DNA from: Candidatus Kapaibacterium sp.
GTDB lineage: Bacteria > Bacteroidota > Ignavibacteria > Kapaibacteriales > UBA7675
DNA length: 64,000 nt
Direction: 5' to 3'
Assembly: GCA_028284775.1 (NCBI GenBank)
Contig: JANQRB010000142.1
Coordinates: forward strand, 1-64,000
Below, in pieces: positions 18,778 to 27,315 of the stretch; the first letter of the stretch is position 1, and each line of letters begins with the position of its first letter. A program made the position numbers and the translations under genes. The notes under the pieces were generated by a model. The model saw only the letters and a list, made by a program, of their open reading frames with translations. It was not told the DNA's origin and did not search any database.

Positions 18778-21441
18778 TTACAATCTTAACACCATTGCTA
18801 CGCTGCGGCGGCTTTGCCCCACTATCAACAAAGCGCGATAGTAACCGGAGCGAACGCGTTCGCCATATTCGTCCAGCAGGTTCCAGGGTACAACGATCGT
18901 TTCACCTGCAGCGGCATTGCCCTGCAGTTCGCGCAGGACACGTCCCAGCGCATCATAGATTAAAATTGTCCAGGCCTTAGAATCAGATAACTCGATTTGC
19001 AGGCCGGCGGCGGAAGTGACGGGATTCGGCAGCACCCGGAAGACATTGATAGCCGTTGGCGGATCGGGTAGTTCCGCCGTCGTAGCGCCGTTGCCCAACA
19101 ATGTTACGGTCCGGGATTCTAGCTCGCCATCGAATTCTACATGAAGCCGTGCCTTTTGCGGAAGGCTATCACCGGGCGCAAATCGCAGAGCCACGATGAG
19201 GGAGTCACCTGCTTGCCGACCTTTGCTCGAGCGGCACACGAGCGCAAAGGCTTCGGATCCTTCAAGACGAATGCGATCATCTTCCGACGAGTTCGGGGCC
19301 GTCGTCGGTCGGAGAAAATACATCAGGGTATCCCGAAATTCCGTTGGACGGACAATGCCAAAATCGACTTCGACGGCATTCGTAGCCAGACCGGCGCGCG
19401 CTATTCCTCGCAGGCTAACATTTTCGACATCGCCTCGCGACGTCCGCAAGGACAGCGCAGCGCTTTTGATTCCGACTGTTTTCGGTTCGAAGACCAGGCG
19501 AATCTGCGCAGCGGCGTTGGAAGCCAGTTCAACCGGCAATGCGCCGAGGAAGCGCCACTCGTCAGCCGCGGCCGGATTAAGGCTGATTTCGTCGATAGTC
19601 AGAAATGATTTGCTGATATTGACCACGTCCAGCCTGCGTTCAAATGACGAACAGATAATGAGCGCTCCAAAATCCAGCTCGGAATCCATTACAGCGAGAT
19701 CGCCGGTATTGCCGAACAAACGGTATTCCCTCGGCTCAGCACGTTGCTGATCCGGGACAAGCAGGCGGGCAGTGGCCGGACCGGAATGCTGAGGCGCAAA
19801 GCGCAGGGCCGCCAGTGTCGGCTCACCACTCCCCTCCGCCGGAATTGTCAGACGTGTGAGACTGAATGACGCTGCCCCCTGAATTTGCAAATCCGCTTCC
19901 TGTCGGATCCCATCGCCGTTCAGGCGTAGAATCGTATCGCGCCAGGCGCCGGCGGACAGCCGACCGAAGTTAATCAAGTGTTGATCCGTTTGCGGGGCCG
20001 TACGCGCCCGTCCGCTAAGAGGCAGACTGAAGTCGCCGTCAGCTGTGTTGCTGTGAAATTCGAGACGAGCTTCCATCCTTCCGGCGCGATCGGGCACAAA
20101 ACGCATAGGCAACTCTCGCTCTTCGCCGGCCTCGAGGATAATCATACGCTCGCTGAATGCCATCTCGAATGCCGCGGCACCTGCACCCTCCAACCGAAAG
20201 TCATACAGTCTGCAAGGTTCGTCGCCGATATTGCTGACCCTGAGGACTTTTGTTAAAGCGGAAAAGTTGATCGTTTCTTCAAAGTCCAGCTGTTCCGCCG
20301 ACAGGTCAAGGCGGGCATTACGGCGCCGGTGAAAGATTTCAACGATCCGGTCCGGAAGAGGAATATCGCGTTCTTTGTTGGTCAAGGAAATGAAAAGACG
20401 TCCGGAGGGCGAAATGGCAAAATCGCGCATGCGGCCGTAGATGTCAGCAAACATTTCCCTCTCTTCCAGCACTTCCCTACCGTCGTCACTCATACGCATT
20501 ACCATCATGGCGGCATTTTTGAGCGTCGCGATCAGCACGGAATTGCGCCATTCGGGGAATTCAGCATGGTCGTAGTAGCGCAAGCCCGACACCGCAACGG
20601 TTGGCGTCCAGGTATATATCGGCTCCGCCACATTTGAATCCAGGCAGAAGGGCTCTTCAAGAAAGTTATCACATTTACCTTCAACATCCGGCCAGCCATA
20701 ATTGCGTTGGCGAAGGATTATGTTGAATTCGTCATCCTGTGCAGTTCCGTGTTCGCTGCTGTACAGGATTCCGTTGCGTCCAAAGTCAAGGCCCTGGGGA
20801 TTGCGATGGCCGGTTGACCACAAGAGGCTGTTGGGGTAGGGATTATCCGACGGTATGGAGCCGTCCAGCATAACCCGCAGTATTTTGCCGTTTAACTGTT
20901 TATGATCCTGCGCCGCAGGGCTGAATCCCCGGTCGCCCACTGTAACAAACATACTCAGGTCCGGCCCTATCAAAAGCCGGCTGCCCAGGTGAAAGCCGTT
21001 CGTCAGGAAATCAGGTATTAGCAGCGTTTCGTGCAGCAGCACTTGTTTAAGGGGATCATAACGATATGAGACTACTTTCTGACGATTTTGCTCATGTTCG
21101 TTAATAAAGGAGTAGACCAGATAAACAAGAGGCTGCTCGCTAAAGTTGGGGTGCAGAGCCATCCCCATCAGGCCGCCTTCATGGGTGAGCTCAACCTCCG
21201 GCAGTTCCAAAAGTGTTATTCGTTGACCGCTTGAAGGATTGACGCGACCAACGCGGCCGGGCCGCTCGGTATACCAGAGCCAATCATCGGGTCCCCAGAG
21301 TATTTCCCAGGGCCGGTTCAGGTTCGGCGCTATATCCCAATGCGTATAATCCTCGTTTTCCTGCGCCGCCAAAGAAATGCTCAAGACAATAAGCAGCCAG
21401 GCGGCAATGCCCGGGCATTGCCGCAAATATTTTCGATTCAT
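18778..21441 (-). CDS. PQQ-type sugar dehydrogenase with choice-of-anchor-D repeats and T9SS sorting domain
   Basis: An 887-residue secreted protein. The ATG at 21441 is chosen because AGGTGGG lies 5-6 nt upstream; a GTG at 21450 is the alternative. A signal peptide ends in SLAAQ. Residues 35-390 form a six-bladed propeller of the soluble glucose/aldose dehydrogenase (GSDH) family: NRPWEILWGPDDWLWYTERPGRV, GHRNPQGLDFGRNGILYSSEH and RNYGWPDVEGKCD are the family motifs. Three or four choice-of-anchor-D type beta-sandwiches follow (about 395-790; LDFGALIIC, VDFGIVRP). A C-terminal type A sorting domain (about 800-887; RVLPNPVTSAAG, ending in LRL) marks it for T9SS export. It would oxidise sugars at the cell surface if it binds PQQ. 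Cofactor and substrate are inferred from the family. A shorter paralogue follows at 23077. Confidence 0.85.
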   Translation of the reverse strand: MNRKYLRQCPGIAAWLLIVLSISLAAQENEDYTHWDIAPNLNRPWEILWGPDDWLWYTERPGRVGRVNPSSGQRITLLELPEVELTHEGGLMGMALHPNFSEQPLVYLVYSFINEHEQNRQKVVSYRYDPLKQVLLHETLLIPDFLTNGFHLGSRLLIGPDLSMFVTVGDRGFSPAAQDHKQLNGKILRVMLDGSIPSDNPYPNSLLWSTGHRNPQGLDFGRNGILYSSEHGTAQDDEFNIILRQRNYGWPDVEGKCDNFLEEPFCLDSNVAEPIYTWTPTVAVSGLRYYDHAEFPEWRNSVLIATLKNAAMMVMRMSDDGREVLEEREMFADIYGRMRDFAISPSGRLFISLTNKERDIPLPDRIVEIFHRRRNARLDLSAEQLDFEETINFSALTKVLRVSNIGDEPCRLYDFRLEGAGAAAFEMAFSERMIILEAGEERELPMRFVPDRAGRMEARLEFHSNTADGDFSLPLSGRARTAPQTDQHLINFGRLSAGAWRDTILRLNGDGIRQEADLQIQGAASFSLTRLTIPAEGSGEPTLAALRFAPQHSGPATARLLVPDQQRAEPREYRLFGNTGDLAVMDSELDFGALIICSSFERRLDVVNISKSFLTIDEISLNPAAADEWRFLGALPVELASNAAAQIRLVFEPKTVGIKSAALSLRTSRGDVENVSLRGIARAGLATNAVEVDFGIVRPTEFRDTLMYFLRPTTAPNSSEDDRIRLEGSEAFALVCRSSKGRQAGDSLIVALRFAPGDSLPQKARLHVEFDGELESRTVTLLGNGATTAELPDPPTAINVFRVLPNPVTSAAGLQIELSDSKAWTILIYDALGRVLRELQGNAAAGETIVVPWNLLDEYGERVRSGYYRALLIVGQSRRSVAMVLRL

Positions 21442-21786
21442 AATACCCACCTACAGTTAACAATACATGTTTATTACCACGACCTACCGCCACGCCGCCT
21501 GGCTATTGAAGTTAACTGCAGTTTTCAAAGCGGATTTTCGATACTCAGGCGCGACAGACAGACGTCAATTCACAATGTGCTTGCCGGCATAGCACAGTCA
21601 CCGGTTCACGCCGGGAGATGCAGAAGGAGTGCATCGCCGGCAGCGAACCTGGAAATGCCTAATCAGCATTTAGCCTTCTTAAACACATTGGACAAGAAAA
21701 TCCCAGCCGGCGGATTATGGGGCCGCCGACACAGTTCATTTTTTCATTTCGATCCTCAGCGTTTAGACCCGCCGTGCAGACCCGAC

Positions 21787-21986
21787 TCAACACGCAGGAT
21801 TTCGCCTGGCCTGGCTCGTCAGCAAACTCCGGACCAGCAAGCGCGCGAAGAGAATTAACAGGCACAGAGGCACGACGCACCCGAACAGCGACGCGGCAGG
21901 CGCCGCAGACCGGCACTGTTAAACTTTACTCGAACTCCTCGCAAAATTTCACCCAGGGCATGCGAGGACACCCTAGCAGCGAGCAT
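21787..21986 (-). pseudogene. Frameshifted copy of a small membrane ORF
   Basis: It starts at an ATG at 21986 and reads MLAARVSSHALGEILRGVRV, parallel to the intact copy at 22374 (MLAVGATSLALGELLREARV). After about 21 codons the frame differs: the matching transmembrane segment (PLCLLILFARLLVR, compare PLCLCPLVLFALMLVR) is found in another frame, with material missing between. Changes between the copies in the N-terminal part are mostly synonymous or conservative, which suggests past coding selection. Confidence 0.5.
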
Positions 21987-22039
21987 CCACTGCAGGCAAA
22001 TTCACCATCAATGATTCAAGAGTTTAATAATTTAACTAC

Positions 22040-22091
22040 TTAACACAAGCCGAGACAAATGGTCTCAACCAAAGGGAAGTTGGTGCAGCCC
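22040..22091. repeat. 52-bp hairpin block, copy A
   Basis: It matches copy B at 22428 over 52 bp with eight differences, six of them in one loop. It contains GAGAC...GTCTC and ACCAA...TTGGT inverted repeats. It lies 54 bp upstream (minus sense) of the pseudogene start, the same spacing as in copy B. Confidence 0.65.
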
Positions 22092-22158
22092 GACATAATC
22101 CCAAGTAAATATTTTCAAATGCAACTCGATGCGTTGTTAATCGCCTGATATAATTTTT

Positions 22159-22374
22159 CTAAAATCTCCGAACCAGCATGAGAGCAAATAGAACTAAGGG
22201 GCACAGGCACAGAGGCGCAAAAAGCCCCAACAGCAGCGAGACAGCCGTCACTATCGGCTCGCTTCGACCGGCCTGCGACACTGCCATCGACCAGGGTTCG
22301 ACGCTGCCCTTCTTCACTCGCGCTTCTCGCAAAAGCTCGCCCAAAGCAAGGGAAGTCGCCCCGACAGCAAGCAT
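22159..22374 (-). CDS. Small putative membrane protein (intact copy of duplicated ORF)
   Basis: 71 residues, not assigned to any family. The N-terminal half is soluble and basic (ALGELLREARVKKGS, a string loosely like the first helix of RodZ-type HTH domains). The C-terminal half is one hydrophobic helix (VSLLLGLFAPLCLCPLVLFA) ending in Arg-Arg-Phe. A frameshifted homologue lies 388 bp away. There is no strong ribosome-binding site. The parallel reading frame with mostly silent changes is the main reason to think it is or was coding. Confidence 0.35.
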   Translation of the reverse strand: MLAVGATSLALGELLREARVKKGSVEPWSMAVSQAGRSEPIVTAVSLLLGLFAPLCLCPLVLFALMLVRRF

Positions 22375-22427
22375 ATGCTGCCGGCAAAGCCACAGTTCAC
22401 GATTCGAGAGTGATACGATTTAGTTCC

Positions 22428-22479
22428 TTAACACCAGCCAAGACAAATGGTCTCAACCAATATAAGATTGGTGCAGCCC
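22428..22479. repeat. 52-bp hairpin block, copy B
   Basis: Partner of the block at 22040. The second stem is extended here to ACCAAT...ATTGGT although the loop sequence has changed completely, so pairing rather than sequence seems to be preserved. It lies just upstream (minus sense) of the 71-residue ORF. Confidence 0.65.
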
Positions 22480-23076
22480 ACAAAATTCCAGCAACAATTC
22501 GACAAAATCAGTCTTATTCCGCGCCCGCCGGCAAAGATTCTCGATGCACCCCGTTAAGCAGCGGAGTCCAAAGCACCGATCGGCAATAGCGAACAGGCGC
22601 GGCTTAGACTGGATGTAGTTCAAGCGCCGCAATCTGATTTCTTCAGGCAATAGCCAACTATCCGGCGGTGACTGAACACGGCCGCAAGCAGACTCGACAC
22701 AAATCTCCAAATTCGGTTAATCAACTATGTTAATTAACACAACTCGAAAAATCCTGCTGGGTCCGACAAGTAACAGCTGCAGTTTTTAGTGCAGGGAAGG
22801 GATGCAAAGATAACAAACAACGAACAAGAATCGCAAGGCTCTTTTTGGGTACAAACAAGCTCAGATTAAATTCTGTCGAAAATAATATCGGAACGGCTGA
22901 TATCCAGGAGCTTCTTCGGTTAACTACGCCCGCGGAGCACCACTTAGTGCATTACTTTTTACCCTCCGGCCGGCTGTGGCTACCTTCGGTACGATGAGCG
23001 CAATCTGCCAAAAATGTGAAAGCGCCGGACAGTCGGCTCTATCAACAACGGCAGCTAAGAATACTCCTCTGTCGTA

Positions 23077-24504
23077 TCAGCGAGTAATCACAAAGGGCGT
23101 TGTCAGCACTCCGGAGCTCGTCTTAAGCAGGACGCGATAGGATCCGGGAGGGCAGCTATTGCCCGCAGCATCACGCCCATCCCACTGAAGCCGGTGCGTA
23201 CCTCTCTGTGCCGCATCGTAATTCAGCTCGCGCATTTGACGCCCCAGTACGTCTACAATCAGGAAAGTTATCCGGGCAAACTTGTCAGTGGTAAAACTGA
23301 TCGCGGCGGGGCCGCTGGCAGGGTTCGGCTGTACCTGCAAGTCCTTCACAAGCGCAGCCGGAAGCGGCTCCGGCACTGATGTAATCTCACGATAAATCTC
23401 GACGATCCGATCGTCTTCTTCCAGGGGGAAGGGCGAGCGGGCACGGCCATCGCGGTTGCTGGTGGCAATGAAGACCTGTCCGGCGGGCGAAACGCAGACA
23501 TCGCGCAATCGTCCGAATTCATCCTCGTACAAGGTTTGCTCGCTTGCGACGCTCAAGCCGTCCTCGCTGAGCTGTATGACTATAAGTTCGACCCTGTCGG
23601 AGCCTTTCAGAAACGTGGCCAAAATGCTGTTTGCAAACTCCGGGATCGCCTCGTGATCGTAATAGGCGATGCCGCCCGGCGCAAGCGTCGGCGTCCAGGC
23701 CGCAATCGGCTCTGCCACATTGAAATCCTCGCAAAACTGGTTCTCGGTTATGACATCGCAGAAACCCTCGACGTTAGGCCAGCCGTAGTTGCGCCCGGGC
23801 TGGATTATGTTAAGTTCGTCATCAGTCTGCCGTCCGTGCTCCGAGCTGTAGAGCAGGCCGTTGCGCCCCCAGTCCAGCCCCTGTGCATTGCGATGCCCCA
23901 GCGAATACACCAGGCTGCCGGGAGTGGGATTGTCTTCGGGCACGCTGCCATCCGGGTTCATGCGCAGCGTTTTGCCATTCAGGCTCGCGGGGTCCTGAGG
24001 CAAATTGGTAAACAAAGCGTCGCCGGTAGTGGCATAGAGCGTGTTGTCCGGTCCGAACAACAGACGACAGCCGTCATGATTCTGGTTAGCGACAATGTCT
24101 TCATTAAGCGTGAAGGGATCGGAGAGAGTTTCGGTATCCGCGTCGTAGGTATAGCGTTCGATTCGCAATCTGAAATCGGTATCGACTTGCAAGGTATAGG
24201 CAACAAACACATGCGCCGGATTGGGAAAATCCGGATGAATCGCCATCCCGAGCAATCCGCTTTCACTGACTTCGCGAGCCTCGCTAATCTCATGCAATAC
24301 GCGAACCTCGCCGCTTGCGGGGTCCACTCTGCTGATGCGTCCCATTCGCTCCGTGACCCAAATCCAGTCATCGGGACCCCAAAGAATTTCCCAGGGTGTG
24401 TCAAGGCCGCTGGCGATTGTCCGAGTGGCGAGAGTACTCTGCGCAAAAAGCGGTGCGCAGCAGACGAGAAGAATGAGGCTTAAGATTGCAACAACTTTTT
24501 GCAT
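23077..24504 (-). CDS. PQQ-type sugar dehydrogenase with T9SS sorting domain
   Basis: 475 residues. The ATG at 24504, with GGGA about 9 nt upstream, is preferred to the TTG at 24510. A signal peptide (AILSLILLVCCAPLFA-Q) precedes a GSDH-family propeller (about 25-380) with DTPWEILWGPDDWIWVTERMGR, NHDGCRLLFGPD (putative active-site His), GHRNAQGLDWGRNGLLYSSEH and RNYGWPNVEGFCD. A short C-terminal type A sorting domain follows (about 390-475; VQPNPASGPAAISF, ending in VITR). It is paralogous to the 887-residue protein at 18778 but lacks the anchor-D repeats. It probably oxidises aldoses at the cell surface; cofactor and substrate are inferred. Confidence 0.87.
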   Translation of the reverse strand: MQKVVAILSLILLVCCAPLFAQSTLATRTIASGLDTPWEILWGPDDWIWVTERMGRISRVDPASGEVRVLHEISEAREVSESGLLGMAIHPDFPNPAHVFVAYTLQVDTDFRLRIERYTYDADTETLSDPFTLNEDIVANQNHDGCRLLFGPDNTLYATTGDALFTNLPQDPASLNGKTLRMNPDGSVPEDNPTPGSLVYSLGHRNAQGLDWGRNGLLYSSEHGRQTDDELNIIQPGRNYGWPNVEGFCDVITENQFCEDFNVAEPIAAWTPTLAPGGIAYYDHEAIPEFANSILATFLKGSDRVELIVIQLSEDGLSVASEQTLYEDEFGRLRDVCVSPAGQVFIATSNRDGRARSPFPLEEDDRIVEIYREITSVPEPLPAALVKDLQVQPNPASGPAAISFTTDKFARITFLIVDVLGRQMRELNYDAAQRGTHRLQWDGRDAAGNSCPPGSYRVLLKTSSGVLTTPFVITR

Positions 24505-24650
24505 AACCAATCCCGGTAAACAATTAACAAAGCAGCCATTCGGTGCAGCCCAAGGGCGGAAGTTAGCGGATTAGAACGGGATAACAAAATAGGCGATCGC
24601 AAAGGGCCTGCGTCGACGTCAATATTTACTGCACAAGAAACGAGTGGTGT

Positions 24651-27053
24651 TTAGCGGATGCGAATTTTCTGACCGATCTGCATGCGCCGTTCATTGACAT
24701 TCTTGTTTAATGATTTGATGCGCGCAATACTGACGCCGTACTTACGGGCAATCGATCCTAGCGTATCACCCCGTCTGACGGTATAATACGACGGCGTGCC
24801 GCCGCCGCTCTTGCCGGAGGCCGACCCTTTGGCGACCCGGTTTGAATAAATCTTCAAGGCATCGCCGGCGACGATACGGGTGCCGCGCACTTTGGAAGGA
24901 TTCCAGGCCCGAATTTCAGCAATCCGCACGCCATAAGTCTCTGCGATCTGGCCGATCGTTTCTCCCCGACGCACGCGGTGCAGCACCTGCTCACCGCGCG
25001 GGCTGGATGATGCCAGGGATTCCTTGCTGCGTTTTGGCTTGTTGCTTCCGGGCACGGGAATCTTGAGTACCTGGCCGCGGTAAATGGTATTGCGGCGGTT
25101 GAGCTTGTTGTGGCGGCGAATCGAGCTGATCGAAACGCCGTAGGAATCGGCGATTTTGCCGACGGTTTCTCCACGACGGACGGTGTGCCTGACAATTCTG
25201 GGGGAGGCAATTTTTCCGACCGATTTTTGCTTCGAACTGCTGCCCGTATCTTTCACATACACGATCAGCGAGGAATTGGCGCGGATATTATCCGAATTGT
25301 AGGGAATGTTGTTCCAGTTGCGCAGGTCCGATACACGGACGCCATAGCGCCGGGCGATGCTGTTGAGCGACTGGCCCCGACGCACCCGATGGTGTATTTT
25401 TTTCTTGCCTGCGCTGCGGTTGCTGACCGATTCGGCAACGCGCTGCTGATCGCGTTCCTTCTGTGCCTCGATCTCGCGTTCCAGCTCGGCCGTCATCTTC
25501 GGCAGAGGAATTCGCAAGAGCTGGTCCGTCCTGATCCGCATTCGCCGTCCGCTGATGTCATTGGCGGCCGCTATCAACGATGAGGAGACACCGTATTTTT
25601 TGGCAATCGTCCGCAGCGACTCGTTGCGTTTGACGGTATGCAGTACCCAGGAGCGCTTATCTTCTTCCGGCAGCGTCTGATAGTTAGTGGCGAGAAGATC
25701 CGCAGCGGCGGGAGGCGCCTTGAGTTGGTATTCCTTCACATCGGGCGGCGTACAGGTGCGCAGCAATTCCGGGTTGAGAGCTTCCAGCTCGGCGACCTCG
25801 ATGTTTCCGCAGCGCGCGAGAGCGCTCAGGTCAACGGCTTCGGAGATCGAGACCACCTCGTAAGCATAGGGTGGTTGAAATTCGATATCGGCAAAGCCAT
25901 ATTCTTCAGCACTCAGGGCGATGGTTGTCGTAGCGATGTACAATGGCACGTAGTTGCGGGTTTCCCGCGGCAAATAACGGCGAATCTCCCAAAAGTCCGG
26001 GTCATCCTTCTTCGAACGACGAATTGCGCGTTGCACGCCGCCGGCGCCGCAGTTATAGGCCGCCAGAGCAAGATGCCAGTCGCCGAAGCGATCGTGAAGA
26101 TCGCGCAGGTGCTGCATAGCGGCCCGCGTCGATTTCTCCGGGTCACGACGTTCGTCCTGCCAGTAATTGACATCCAGATCATACATCTCGCCGGTCGTCT
26201 TGATAAACTGCCACAATCCGACAGCCTGCGCGCGTGATACGGCATTGGGATTCAAGCCGCTCTCATGCATCGAAAGAAAGACAATTTCCTCCGGCAGGCC
26301 CTCCTCGCGTGCGATCGCCCGCATCATAGGAAACCAGCGTCCGGCGCGTTCGAGCCATTTGCGCAGGAATTTGCGACCGTTGTTTTGGGAGAAATACTTG
26401 ATCGCGTTCTGAACCCATTTGTTGTCGGTCGGAAGTGGGATCTCCAGATTTTCCCCCGGCGGCAATACCGGCAGCAATTCCTCTGTGGGTGTCGGCAGTT
26501 GCAGCGGCAGCACCTCGGTCGTCAGCGGAACAACTTCTTCCGTTCCACTTGTGACCGGTTCCTCCATTATCTGGAAGAGTTTTTCACGTAAAATGAAAAT
26601 CGGAGAGTTTTCACCAAGATTATCGATGCTTTGAATGTATGCTTCATAGTCATCCACCACCGACTGCATTAAATCGTTGAAATCCGAGTTCTGGTCGATG
26701 TTGGGAAAATTGATGAGGCCATTCAATACCGAAATGGCTTTGTCAAACGAGCGGGCGGCGCGGACGGTGTCGCTGCGATCCAGGTGCGTCAGCGCGGCGA
26801 TGTAATTCTGCCGGGCAAGCTCCAGCGTGGCGTTGACATAATAGTCATTGACATAAGGATTGCTGGTGGTATCATCCAGCTCGGCAAACTCATCCTGGAT
26901 ATACGGAAGGGCGAGCGTCCCCTGCTCGACATCGGCCTCCGCCGATTCTTCTTCTGATTTGGAGGAAAAGAGGTGTGAACATGATGTCAGGCCGGCAATC
27001 AAAAATAGCGGCACGACAATTCTCGTTCCTGCGGAGAGGAGAACTTGTAGCAT
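24651..27053 (-). CDS. MltD-like lytic transglycosylase lipoprotein with five LysM domains
   Basis: 800 residues. The start at 27053 is chosen because GGAAGGG lies about 10 nt upstream and the product then has a lipoprotein signal peptide with lipobox LTSC (Cys25); the frame is open to 27128. An alpha-helical, acidic region (30-210) precedes the SLT catalytic domain (about 245-375), with catalytic Glu264 in SMHESGLNP and the motifs AVGLWQFIKTTG and ALAAYNCGAGGV. Five LysM repeats fill the C-terminus (each TVKRNES/VRRGQS/VRRGET/VRRGET/VRRGDT...YGV). It would cleave glycan strands during wall growth or turnover, anchored in the outer membrane. Five LysM units is more than the two or three I recall for E. 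coli-type MltD. Confidence 0.92.
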   Translation of the reverse strand: MLQVLLSAGTRIVVPLFLIAGLTSCSHLFSSKSEEESAEADVEQGTLALPYIQDEFAELDDTTSNPYVNDYYVNATLELARQNYIAALTHLDRSDTVRAARSFDKAISVLNGLINFPNIDQNSDFNDLMQSVVDDYEAYIQSIDNLGENSPIFILREKLFQIMEEPVTSGTEEVVPLTTEVLPLQLPTPTEELLPVLPPGENLEIPLPTDNKWVQNAIKYFSQNNGRKFLRKWLERAGRWFPMMRAIAREEGLPEEIVFLSMHESGLNPNAVSRAQAVGLWQFIKTTGEMYDLDVNYWQDERRDPEKSTRAAMQHLRDLHDRFGDWHLALAAYNCGAGGVQRAIRRSKKDDPDFWEIRRYLPRETRNYVPLYIATTTIALSAEEYGFADIEFQPPYAYEVVSISEAVDLSALARCGNIEVAELEALNPELLRTCTPPDVKEYQLKAPPAAADLLATNYQTLPEEDKRSWVLHTVKRNESLRTIAKKYGVSSSLIAAANDISGRRMRIRTDQLLRIPLPKMTAELEREIEAQKERDQQRVAESVSNRSAGKKKIHHRVRRGQSLNSIARRYGVRVSDLRNWNNIPYNSDNIRANSSLIVYVKDTGSSSKQKSVGKIASPRIVRHTVRRGETVGKIADSYGVSISSIRRHNKLNRRNTIYRGQVLKIPVPGSNKPKRSKESLASSSPRGEQVLHRVRRGETIGQIAETYGVRIAEIRAWNPSKVRGTRIVAGDALKIYSNRVAKGSASGKSGGGTPSYYTVRRGDTLGSIARKYGVSIARIKSLNKNVNERRMQIGQKIRIR

Positions 27054-27315
27054 AATTTCAGAACCCTTCCAGTTTTGCTGCACCAGCTCAAGGGGCGAAA
27101 ATATACAGTGTTGGAATGCGGAAAACAAAGGAAAAACCAGCTATGAACTAATTTTCATCCTGTTTTAATACCGAGGCGGCCGCGTGGCCCCGGAAATGGT
27201 GCAATTTCAGACACTACAGACAGTTAGGGATTTCAGCTCAACCCACATATAGCCGCTGTCTCTCCTTAGCTTATCGCGCCCTGGTAAGGGCTCAACACAG
27301 GCGCGTCTCGTCGGG

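Larger units (their letters stand above)
21442..23076. other. Gene-poor region with a decaying tandem duplication
   Basis: 1.6 kb between the two dehydrogenase genes. It holds two diverged copies, offset by exactly 388 bp, of a unit made of a hairpin block and a small minus-strand membrane ORF (described separately). Another minus-strand frame, TTG-started, runs 22710-22453 (85 codons) and ends inside the hairpin block; both copies can be read to end in GLHQ...G-stop, hinting at a lost upstream partner gene. The stretch 22711-23076 shows nothing I can support. Confidence 0.5.

Noticed and set aside
20941..20968. TGTAAC inside the large sugar dehydrogenase gene
   Set aside because: No GTTC at 17 bases and it lies within coding sequence, antisense to the gene; taken as chance.
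24517..24556. Possible third copy of the 52-bp hairpin block upstream of the smaller dehydrogenase
   Set aside because: Only GGTGCAGCCC and a vague TTAACA match; the paired stems are absent.
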